Source: Rheinheimera sp. (lineage in GTDB: Bacteria > Pseudomonadota > Gammaproteobacteria > Enterobacterales > Alteromonadaceae). From it: a stretch of 64,000 nucleotides of DNA. The stretch lies in the NCBI RefSeq assembly GCF_030824435.1, contig NZ_JAVBXS010000088.1:1-64000 (forward strand), given 5' to 3'. Both the position numbers and the translations under genes were made by a program. This document shows, piece by piece, positions 1-6,932 of this stretch. The notes under the pieces were generated by a model, which saw nothing but the letters and a program-made list of their open reading frames with translations, did no database searches and was not told where the DNA came from. Every line of letters starts with the position of its first letter. The stretch's first letter is position 1.

Positions 1-31
1 CATCCATAGGCTTCACCTCATTCCACGGCAT
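1..31 (-). CDS. IS481-family transposase, first 10 codons only (runs off window)
   Basis: On the minus strand an ATG at 31-29 follows a strong ribosome binding site (GGAGGAGA, 34-41) and reads MPWNEVKPMD before the window ends. Many IS481-family transposases begin MPWKE/MPWNE with a second Met a few residues on, so this is probably the start of such a DDE transposase. Only ten codons are visible; neither the HTH nor the catalytic core can be checked. The IS-end-like repeat at 69-116 lies where the element's terminus would be expected. Confidence 0.55.
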   Translation of the reverse strand, partial: MPWNEVKPMD

Positions 32-68
32 AATCTCCTCCGGATGTGGTTAATTTCATCCAGAGAAG

Positions 69-298
69 TGTTACCTATGTGGTTGAACTAAAGTGTCACC
101 TATGAGTGTGAACCGTACCGGGGTCGTTTTTTGCGTCACTTTTTGTCGACACAAAAAGTGATTCGCCCGCGGAGGCGAGTCTCCGCTTAGCGCCATGCCG
201 CAGGCATCAACAAAACCAAATAATGTGTAGCCTACGTCTGTGCACGAACCTGTTACCTATGTGCTTAAACTAAAGTGTCACCTATAAGTGTGAACCGT
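69..298. repeat. Two direct copies of a 48-bp IS-end-like sequence (69-116 and 251-298)
   Basis: Both copies begin TGTTACCTATGTG and end GTGTCACCTATRAGTGTGAACCGT. They differ at three of 48 positions and start 182 bp apart. Each copy itself contains two near-repeats of GTGTYACCTAT, the subterminal repeat pattern common at ends of IS481/IS21-type elements. Between them is an inverted repeat, CACTTTTTGT (137-146) and ACAAAAAGTG (151-160), around CGAC. I read the first copy as the end of the element whose transposase starts at 31 and the second as a leftover end of an earlier insertion. Confidence 0.5.
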
Positions 299-452
299 GC
301 CCCAGGCCATGAAAAAGAATCAAAAGCCAATCGCAGATAACAGTACTCCTGCCAAAGAGCATAAGCCGACAACTTGAGTTATCGATACTTGCTGTATAGA
401 GTCAATGCAGTACTTGCCACCTGATAAGTGCACTCAAATCAGAGGATTGTTT
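117..452. other. Gene-poor stretch between IS end and chemoreceptor
   Basis: Apart from the repeat copy at 251-298 and the hairpin at 137-160 no gene is supported. A 22-codon reading frame at 309-377 (starts MKKNQKPIAD) has no ribosome binding site and no recognisable product. The chemoreceptor promoter should lie in the last 80 bases, but no clear -35/-10 pair could be picked. Confidence 0.5.
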
Positions 453-1778
453 ATGTTTGATTGGTTCGGCCTGAAGGCTTTGCGGGAAGAAAACGAACAG
501 TTAAAAGAACAAGTCAGTATGCAGGCGCAAATTCGTGACAGCGTCGGTAAACAAATGATGCGTTTAACCATGGACGCTAACGGCAAAATCCGGGCTGTGA
601 ATGCGAATTTTTGCAGTGAAAGTACACTTAGTGAAATGGACGTCATTGGCCGGCAAGTGCTGGATTTGGTGCCGTCTTTTTTGCAGCAAACCGAACATTT
701 TAAAAAGCTGGCCACTGCGCTTAGAAACGGTGAATTCTGGATAGGTGCCTGGCAAATTGCCAACCGGCAGGGGCAGGAATTCTGGTTGCGGGCGGCGCTT
801 TGTCCGGTAAAAACCAGTGCAGGTAAGCTTGATCATTTTGAAATTTATGCCAATAACCTCACCCGCACCATTGAAACGTCGCAGCAGCATGACGCGCTGA
901 TCAAAGCCATGCAACGCTCTACCGCTGTGATTGAATTTGATATGCAAGGCCATGTACTTAGCGCTAACGACTTGTTTTTACAGGCTATGGGCTACCGGTT
1001 AAATGATATTGCCGGTAAACATCACAAAATGTTTTGCCCGGCCGATATCCAGCAAAGTGCCGAATACAGCCAGTTCTGGCAACGTTTAGGCCAGGGCCAG
1101 TTTGTCGCCGACCGTTTTCGCCGGGTAGATAATGCCGGGCGTGAAGTTTGGCTGGAAGCCTCTTATAACCCTATTGCCAATGCCCGTGGTGAATTTTACA
1201 AAGTGGTGAAGTTTGCCACTGTGATCACAGATCAAGTGCTGCAGGAACGGGAAGTAGCCAGTGCCGCCCAGGTGGCTTTTTCTACCTCACAGGCCACTGA
1301 TCAAAGCTCGCGTCAGGGTAAACAGGTGATGCACGACACCGCCGCCCTGATGCAGCAGCTTGAAGCCCAGATGAGTAAAGCAGTAGAGAACATTAACGAC
1401 CTCGCCCGCCAGGGCCAGCTGGTGCAGAGTATTATCCAGAGTATTCAGGGTATTGCCGATCAAACCAATTTATTGGCGCTGAATGCTGCCATTGAAGCAG
1501 CGCGGGCCGGTGAACAAGGCCGTGGTTTTGCTGTTGTGGCCGACGAAGTGCGTCAGCTGGCGTCGCGCACCAGTGCTGCCACTGTGGAGATAGTGGATGT
1601 AGTGAACCGCAATCAGCAGCTGTCATCCAATGCGGTGCAAATGATAGAACAGAGCCAACAACAAGCTCAGGATGTGAATGCGCTGATAGGTCAGGCGCGG
1701 CTGGTGATTGACGATATTCAGCTCGCCGCCCAACAAGTGGTTGATTCAGTGTCAAAATTTGCCAACAGAATTAAATAA
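453..1778 (+). CDS. Soluble PAS-PAS methyl-accepting chemotaxis protein (BdlA-like)
   Basis: This is a cytoplasmic chemoreceptor of about 441 residues with no transmembrane segment or HAMP domain. Two PAS domains (about residues 40-150 and 165-275; repeated W-x-G-x-F/W and [11 protein letters not shown]-type motifs) precede a short MCP signalling domain. The hairpin tip that contacts CheA/CheW is clear ([20 protein letters not shown]). This order and length match Pseudomonas BdlA, which senses redox/energy cues and promotes biofilm dispersal; the ligand here is unknown. I start at 453 because AGAGGA lies just upstream; an in-frame ATG at 405 lacks such a site. It stands alone, with no che genes nearby. 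Confidence 0.85.
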   Translation: MFDWFGLKALREENEQLKEQVSMQAQIRDSVGKQMMRLTMDANGKIRAVNANFCSESTLSEMDVIGRQVLDLVPSFLQQTEHFKKLATALRNGEFWIGAWQIANRQGQEFWLRAALCPVKTSAGKLDHFEIYANNLTRTIETSQQHDALIKAMQRSTAVIEFDMQGHVLSANDLFLQAMGYRLNDIAGKHHKMFCPADIQQSAEYSQFWQRLGQGQFVADRFRRVDNAGREVWLEASYNPIANARGEFYKVVKFATVITDQVLQEREVASAAQVAFSTSQATDQSSRQGKQVMHDTAALMQQLEAQMSKAVENINDLARQGQLVQSIIQSIQGIADQTNLLALNAAIEAARAGEQGRGFAVVADEVRQLASRTSAATVEIVDVVNRNQQLSSNAVQMIEQSQQQAQDVNALIGQARLVIDDIQLAAQQVVDSVSKFANRIK

Positions 1779-1795
1779 ATCATTGTTTGGATGCG

Positions 1796-1834
1796 CCCCT
1801 GACAAGCCAAAACAGCCAGGGGCCTGCGCCTTTT
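1796..1834 (+). terminator. Possible terminator of the chemoreceptor gene
   Basis: CCCCTG (1796-1801) pairs with CAGGGG (1817-1822), the stem can be lengthened imperfectly by the flanking GCG/TGC, and TTTT follows at 1831-1834. The U-tract is short, so the call is tentative. Confidence 0.35.
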
Positions 1835-1927
1835 AGCACTGCTGCTGATGCACGCTGCCTGCACTGGACGAACCAGCAGGCAAAACGCTAAGCTGCCAGT
1901 TTCATTCCAATCAGCACAGTTTTTTTT

Positions 1928-2833
1928 ATGTCATCGCCACTGATACCTTTAAGTTCTGCATTGTTGCGGCAACCGCTGCGTTTTATGTCGCGGCCGCTTT
2001 GCCTGTGGCTGTGCTCTGTGTTTTTCAGCCTGCAGGGCCACAGCAAACCGCTGGTGGTGGCTACTTATGCCTACCCTGATATCAACCGGCAGGCGGCTGT
2101 CACCCCTTTAGCCAACTGGCTGGCTGCTCAGCAACAACAGCAGGTGACAGTGCTAGTGGCAAACAAACCGGATGAGCTGGTAAAGCTTGCTGTGCAGGGC
2201 AAGGCTGATCTGGTGGTGCCCAATCTGGTGGCCTATCTGCAAATTCAGCAACAGACTAAAACCATGCTGAATTTTCTGGTGCCCGCTGGCCAACAAACGC
2301 AACAACAAGCTGTGTATACCTCGAGTGTGCTTGGCAAAAATGTAACAGATTTTCAGCAGCTGCAACTGCTGTTACCACAAGGCCAGCCACTGACGGTATT
2401 TGCGGTCTGGCCTGATTCGGCGTCCGGCGGACTTATTGCCACTGCAGAACTCAAACAGCAACTGGCCGGGCAGTTTTCAAAGCTGAAGTTTGATTATGTT
2501 GGCAGTCATCAGGCGGTAGTTCCGGCTTTGGCAGCCAGCGAACAAGGCCTTGGTATAGTGGCAACCGCAACCTTACCGGCACAGCTGCCTAAAGGCGTCC
2601 GCGAAATCTGGCGTTCCGCCGAACTGCCTTTTGGCGCTTTACTTTGTAACAGTCAGACTTTGCCTTGTAACAAACTAAGTCAACAGCTTAGCAAGGCTCC
2701 ACAAGCTGAAGCTGTATTAAAAGGCCTGCAACAGGGCTGGGCGGAATTTCGCCAGAGCACCCAACTGGCACCTGTGGATGAAGCGCCTTATCAGCCACTG
2801 CGTAGCCTGCTCAGCACCGGCTTAGCCCACTGA
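1928..2833 (+). CDS. PhnD-like periplasmic phosphate/phosphonate-type binding protein
   Basis: A protein of 301 residues with a hydrophobic export segment (about residues 20-38) and a type 2 periplasmic-binding fold resembling PhnD. After the signal it reads VVATYAYPDI, then a domain that scores substrate-dependent closure, with the S-A-S-G-G turn (about residues 163-167) typical of PhnD-type proteins. No permease or ATPase gene is adjacent, so transport is unproven; orphan PhnD-like proteins can also act as sensor partners. The start is uncertain: ATG 1928 and ATG 1985 are both in frame and neither has a convincing ribosome binding site. The mature chain is Gln-rich. Confidence 0.65.
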   Translation: MSSPLIPLSSALLRQPLRFMSRPLCLWLCSVFFSLQGHSKPLVVATYAYPDINRQAAVTPLANWLAAQQQQQVTVLVANKPDELVKLAVQGKADLVVPNLVAYLQIQQQTKTMLNFLVPAGQQTQQQAVYTSSVLGKNVTDFQQLQLLLPQGQPLTVFAVWPDSASGGLIATAELKQQLAGQFSKLKFDYVGSHQAVVPALAASEQGLGIVATATLPAQLPKGVREIWRSAELPFGALLCNSQTLPCNKLSQQLSKAPQAEAVLKGLQQGWAEFRQSTQLAPVDEAPYQPLRSLLSTGLAH

Positions 2834-2886
2834 CGCCCAGCGTAACAGCTGATCAGACAGCGGTTTTTCACACCACGCTTATTACT

Positions 2887-2925
2887 AAACACAGCGGCCT
2901 ATGCGCTACCGCTGTGTTTGTTTTT
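2887..2925 (+). terminator. Rho-independent terminator after the PhnD-like gene
   Basis: AAACACAGCGG (2887-2897) is perfectly complementary to CCGCTGTGTTT (2909-2919), with an 11-nt loop and GTTTTT following. Confidence 0.75.
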
Positions 2926-3095
2926 CCCCGAAATCAAGCTGTTGCCAACTGAGCAACGGCCACAACAAAAACAACTTCCTGCACACAAGAAACAACATCT
3001 GCTGACAAAGAATTACAGATCCCGCCAGCGGTGCTTTTTTACTATGGCCTGGCATCCAGCCAGCAGGCTGTAACAGTGTCCCCGGAGGATTGATA

Positions 3096-3797
3096 ATGAG
3101 AGTTTCGAACCGCTTAAGCTGGTGTTTATGGCCCGCTGTACTGACTTTAACCGCATGTGTGTCGACCGCAAAAATGGCGCTGCCTGAGTCGGCGGCCACA
3201 GCTGTTGAATATACGGTGAGTGGTGCCAATCCTTTTGCCTGGGATAAACCGCTGCAATTTGGTCGCTGGCATACCACCCAGCTTAAGGATAAAGGCCGGC
3301 TTGATGCCGGGCTGAACTTTGGCAAGATTGGGATTGGCGGCACTTATCATGGCAAAACCATCAGCACCAACACCGGCAGCGCAGCGCGTTGTAGTGGTCT
3401 GCTGCTGAGCGCAAGTAAAGGCACGTTGGCTGTTGATCCGGCTTTTGGCAACTTGCCGGTATTATCCTGTACCTTCGCAGGCGCTTTGCAGGGCGAGCTG
3501 TCGCTGCGTCAGGATCATCTCAATCGTCTGCAGGGGCAGCTGGTTAGCGGCAACGCTGTGTACGACATCAGCTCAGTACATCAGCTCCAGGGTGGTTTGT
3601 TCAGCAGTGCAGTGCCGCTTGGTTTTCACTTAAAAAAACAACAACAACTGTATTGGTCGGTGGAAAAAATCAACGAAGGCCGGGTGTTGTTATGGCAACA
3701 AGGCAACGCTGCTGAGCAGGATTTACTGGCCACAGCCAGTCTGGTGCTGCTGGCCACCAATTTTGATAATTTATTATGGGAAGATCCAGCGCCGTAG
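3096..3797 (+). CDS. Putative lipoprotein of unknown function
   Basis: The 233-residue product has a lipoprotein signal peptide with lipobox LTAC (Cys about residue 22), so it is probably envelope-anchored after processing by Lgt/LspA. I recognise no family. The start at 3096 is chosen for GGAGG at 3084-3088, seven bases upstream; an in-frame TTG at 3090 overlaps that site. It follows the PhnD-like gene after a terminator, so it is probably transcribed alone, and it ends at the terminator at 3831-3858. Confidence 0.65.
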   Translation: MRVSNRLSWCLWPAVLTLTACVSTAKMALPESAATAVEYTVSGANPFAWDKPLQFGRWHTTQLKDKGRLDAGLNFGKIGIGGTYHGKTISTNTGSAARCSGLLLSASKGTLAVDPAFGNLPVLSCTFAGALQGELSLRQDHLNRLQGQLVSGNAVYDISSVHQLQGGLFSSAVPLGFHLKKQQQLYWSVEKINEGRVLLWQQGNAAEQDLLATASLVLLATNFDNLLWEDPAP

Positions 3798-3830
3798 CCA
3801 CAGCAAAACGCCCAACAAAAAACCCGGCAG

Positions 3831-3858
3831 AAACCCCTGCAAAAGTCGGGGTTTTTTA
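3831..3858 (+). terminator. Terminator copy 1 of the repeat array
   Basis: AAACCCCTGC/AAAA/GTCGGGGTTT followed by further Ts ends the lipoprotein gene on the plus strand. The stem carries one mismatch and one wobble compared with copies 2 and 3. Confidence 0.75.
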
Positions 3859-3969
3859 TTTTTATCTCAAGCCGAATATCAGCCTGCTTTTATCGTCCTG
3901 TGGCAACTTAGAAAAAGCTGTAATTCAGACCTGTGGTTAAGCGGCGTTCTTTAACAAAAGCCCCGGCAG

Positions 3970-3998
3970 AAACCCCGGTAAAAGCCGGGGTTTTATTT
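3970..3998. terminator. Terminator copy 2 of the repeat array
   Basis: AACCCCGG(T/A)AAAAGCCGGGGTTTTATTTTT is a strong hairpin with T-tracts in both directions. Confidence 0.65.
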
Positions 3999-4106
3999 TT
4001 ATCTCAGGCCGAATATCAGCCTGCTTTTATCGTCCTGTCACAACTTAGAAAAAGCTGTAATTCAGACCTGTGGTTAAGCGGCGTTCTTTAACAAAAGCCC
4101 CGGCAA

Positions 4107-4135
4107 AAACCCCGGCAAAAGCCGGGGTTTTATTT
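4107..4135. terminator. Terminator copy 3, serving the TonB-dependent receptor
   Basis: A perfect AACCCCGGC/AAAA/GCCGGGGTT stem. On the minus strand it follows the receptor stop by about 50 bases and is trailed by TTTTTG, so it should end receptor transcription; it can work in both directions. Confidence 0.75.
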
Positions 4136-4181
4136 TTATCTCAGGCCCAATGTCAGCCTGCTTTTATCGTCCTGTCACAAC

Positions 4182-6602
4182 TTAGAAAAAGGTGTAATCC
4201 AGACGGATGGTTAAGCTACGCTCTTCGGCAAAATCCACCGCCAAATCGTTGCGGGTGTTGGTGCCTCGGCTACGCGCCCGTTTGTAGTTAATCACTTCTT
4301 CGTCCAGCAGGTTTTTCACAAAAACGCTGATTTTGGTGTTTGGATTTACATCAAAACGGGTAGATAAGTTCAGACGGTGGTACGAAGGTACAGAATCTGA
4401 ACCGTCGGCACGGGCGTTAAAGTGCGAGTTATATTTGCCATAAGCTTCCACATCTAACCGCACAGAAGCGTCGCGGTTAAATAACTGCAATGTATGGTCA
4501 ATACCTAAAAACGCATTGTATTTAGGTACCATGGTCATTTCCTGACCAGCTTTGGCCTGCAGTGACGCTACATCAACCAGCAACTTAGAGTTGGTATAAG
4601 AAGTGTTAAATACCAGGTTGGTTTGTTCAGTTAACTGATATTTACTTTCCCATTCAAGACCACGTGAACGGGCTTTTGCCGCATTGCCGGTGTAGCTGAA
4701 ACCACAGCTTGGCATATAAACGCTGACAATCACGTCATCCCAGTTGATCTGATAAGCCGCTACAGTAAATTGCAGCTTGTTATCAAGATTGGCTTTATAA
4801 CCCAGCTCATAGTTCATGATGCTGTCACTGGTGTAACGGTCTTTGCGGGCGCCGGCAAATTCGTCGTTCTGACAGGCATTTGCCAGAGGCGCATTGTTAC
4901 CACCAGGGCGATAACCTTCAGCCGCTAACAAATACACCGACTGGTTTTGTTCAGGTAACCAGGCCAGACTGAATTTTTTTCTGTTGCCAGACTCTTTACC
5001 ACCGGAAGTGGTGCTGTTGGCGGTCGAGCCAATCCAGACACCGGATTGGTTGTAGCTGCTGTAGTCTTCCAGCTCGTAAAAACGGATACCTGCGGTTAAT
5101 TCAAAATTACCAACACTGCCGGTTTCAATCAGGTAGCTGGTTTCACCAAACAGTGCTTGTTCCAGTGCCCAGCTGCCGTTGTAAGACAGGTTGTAGTTTT
5201 TCGAATTGTCGCCGTATAACTGCTGACCTAACTGCGCAATAGTGTTGATACCTTGCTCTGCCCAGCCCGGATCATAAGCCATACCCGACCAGTCAGTGAA
5301 AATAGCAATGCTGCGGGCGTCGGTTTCATGGTATTGCCACTGGGTGTCCGGTGACACACCACGCCAGTCTTTGTCATAAAAATAACCAACTGTCCACTTC
5401 AGGTTGCCCTGGTTATTGTCCTGCAAACGGAATTCATGGGTCACTCTGCTGGTTTCATCGTCGTTCAGGATCCAGGTTTTGACCATGTCTTCCATATCCA
5501 GCCGCGACCAGTTGTCCAGGCTGTTTTCTTTAAACACCCGGTAAGAACCGGTGTAGCTGCCGTTGGCAAAGTTGCCGATATTGTCAAACTCACCTTTGAG
5601 CGTCAGTAAATCTGTGCTGTTTTCCAGCCAGCCATCAAGCTGCTCCCAAATGGTGTATTTTTTGTCTACACCACCAATTTTGCTACCGCTGCGGCATTGT
5701 GGTCTGTTGTCCGTTGGGTTGGCACAGTTCACTCTGTTGTAATCAATGTCGTAACCAATAGGTGATTCAGCATTGGGGGTTAAATCTGCCGTCCAGTAAT
5801 AACCAGGAACCGACATATCAGACGACAAGGTACCAATACGTTTTGAGGTGACATTCCAGTACGCCAGGTTAAAGCTGGTGTCTTCAGTCAGTTGCCATAA
5901 CAGTTGAGTGCGGGTGTAGTTATCTTTGCGATTACGCTGTACACCGGTCTGGGCGTTTTTAATAGCACCAGGTTTGTCAGATGAATGGCCGGTAAACCGC
6001 AGTGCCAGAGTGTCGTCCAGCAACGGAATATTCACTGCTGTCCAGCCACGTAAATCCTGGCCGTCGACATTTTTCACCGTTTTGTTCTGCAACGCAGTAG
6101 AGATTTCAAATTCGTTTAATTGTGGCTTGCGGGTTAACACCCGGACGGTACCACCAATAGCGTTAGAACCCCACAAAGTACCTTGTGGACCACGCAATAC
6201 TTCAACTGCGTCTACGTCGTATAACTCGCCAAAATCAAAGGGAATGTCGTCGGTAAAAGACGAGCTGGTACCGGGCGCTGAACTGTTACCACCTGACAAA
6301 CCGCGTAAAATTAATTCACCACGCGGGTTGGCCGCACCGGCCAGCGTTCTGAATAAGTCTTCTTTATTCAACAGGTTACGGTTAGAAATTTCTACCGCTG
6401 ATACTGAAGAAACCGCCATTGGAATTTGCACCAGGCTTTCAGTTCTTTTCCGTGAAGTGACGGTAATAACTTCAACTTCTTCTTTGTTTTCTGCTGTTGC
6501 TGCTGTTGTGTCCTGCGCCTGCGCACCGGCAGCAGCAAACACACCACCAAACAACATAGTTGCGAGCAGTGACTTTTTAAATGGAGTTGTTCCAATCAAC
6601 AT
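4182..6602 (-). CDS. TonB-dependent outer-membrane receptor
   Basis: This 806-residue protein has a signal peptide (about 1-29, ending AGAQA), a TonB box (EVITVTSRKR, about residues 44-53), a plug domain with the conserved VEVLRGPQGTLWGSNAIGGT motif (about 130-150), and a 22-strand-type barrel ending in an aromatic residue (YTFF), as outer-membrane proteins do. It imports a substrate across the outer membrane using TonB-ExbB-ExbD energy. The plug/barrel type is that of catecholate, vitamin or oligosaccharide receptors, and nothing in the sequence fixes the ligand. The ATG at 6602 is preceded by AAGGAAA. No regulator or inner-membrane transporter adjoins it. Its 3' end carries the repeat array. 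Confidence 0.93.
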   Translation of the reverse strand: MLIGTTPFKKSLLATMLFGGVFAAAGAQAQDTTAATAENKEEVEVITVTSRKRTESLVQIPMAVSSVSAVEISNRNLLNKEDLFRTLAGAANPRGELILRGLSGGNSSAPGTSSSFTDDIPFDFGELYDVDAVEVLRGPQGTLWGSNAIGGTVRVLTRKPQLNEFEISTALQNKTVKNVDGQDLRGWTAVNIPLLDDTLALRFTGHSSDKPGAIKNAQTGVQRNRKDNYTRTQLLWQLTEDTSFNLAYWNVTSKRIGTLSSDMSVPGYYWTADLTPNAESPIGYDIDYNRVNCANPTDNRPQCRSGSKIGGVDKKYTIWEQLDGWLENSTDLLTLKGEFDNIGNFANGSYTGSYRVFKENSLDNWSRLDMEDMVKTWILNDDETSRVTHEFRLQDNNQGNLKWTVGYFYDKDWRGVSPDTQWQYHETDARSIAIFTDWSGMAYDPGWAEQGINTIAQLGQQLYGDNSKNYNLSYNGSWALEQALFGETSYLIETGSVGNFELTAGIRFYELEDYSSYNQSGVWIGSTANSTTSGGKESGNRKKFSLAWLPEQNQSVYLLAAEGYRPGGNNAPLANACQNDEFAGARKDRYTSDSIMNYELGYKANLDNKLQFTVAAYQINWDDVIVSVYMPSCGFSYTGNAAKARSRGLEWESKYQLTEQTNLVFNTSYTNSKLLVDVASLQAKAGQEMTMVPKYNAFLGIDHTLQLFNRDASVRLDVEAYGKYNSHFNARADGSDSVPSYHRLNLSTRFDVNPNTKISVFVKNLLDEEVINYKRARSRGTNTRNDLAVDFAEERSLTIRLDYTFF

Positions 6603-6932
6603 AAGTTGTTTCCTTGGGTCTGAGTTTATAGTTATTGATCTGCTGAGTTAATACAGCAAATCGTTAATCAGCAGACACAAACATAATTAATCTTATGAAC
6701 AATTTCTATACATTAAATCCAACTATGCGACAAAATTAGTTTCTAAAATAGGTTTATTTCAGCAATAACAAGGCTTCGCCTGCTGTTGTTTTTTATCAGA
6801 AAATTAAGAAAAGCTGAGCCTGCAAGCTTGATTATCCACTCAGTGCATCACAGGCTTTGCAAAAAACCACAAAAAAGGCGCCATCCGGCGCCTTATTTGC
6901 TCATGCTGAATTTACCAAGGCAACAATAGGTT
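6603..6932. other. Intergenic region between receptor and ppc
   Basis: About 330 bases. The AT-rich half (6640-6760) should hold the receptor promoter; I see no clear operator. The other end holds the ppc terminator. No open reading frame is supported. Confidence 0.5.
6871..6897 (-). terminator. Terminator of ppc
   Basis: On the minus strand AAGGCGCC-GGAT-GGCGCCTT (6875-6894) is followed by TTTT, about 40 bases after the ppc stop codon. Confidence 0.85.

Larger units (their letters stand above)
3814..4226. repeat. Tandem 137-bp units: TonB-receptor 3' tail plus terminator, about three copies
   Basis: The sequence CTTAGAAAAAG occurs at 3907, 4044 and 4181, exactly 137 bp apart. Each unit has a GC-rich terminator hairpin, a T-rich spacer, a conserved spacer with GCCTGCTTTTATCGTCCTGT, and on the minus strand a receptor C-terminus. 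In the third copy this is the real end of the receptor gene (RLDYTFF, stop). In the first two it is a different but paralogous tail, KERRLTTGLNYSFF followed by a stop, joined directly to the preceding terminator. The units therefore look like remnants of tandem receptor genes collapsed to their 3' ends. Confidence 0.85.

Noticed and set aside
309-377. 22-codon frame MKKNQKPIAD...
   Set aside because: No ribosome binding site and no recognisable product; it lies in IS-flank sequence.
3814-4226. CRISPR array at the 137-bp repeats
   Set aside because: Units are long, contiguous and contain terminators and gene tails; there are no spacers or cas genes.
3763-4291. Short plus-strand frames across the receptor-tail repeats
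   Set aside because: They run through terminators and the reverse complement of receptor tails, so they are by-products of the repeat.
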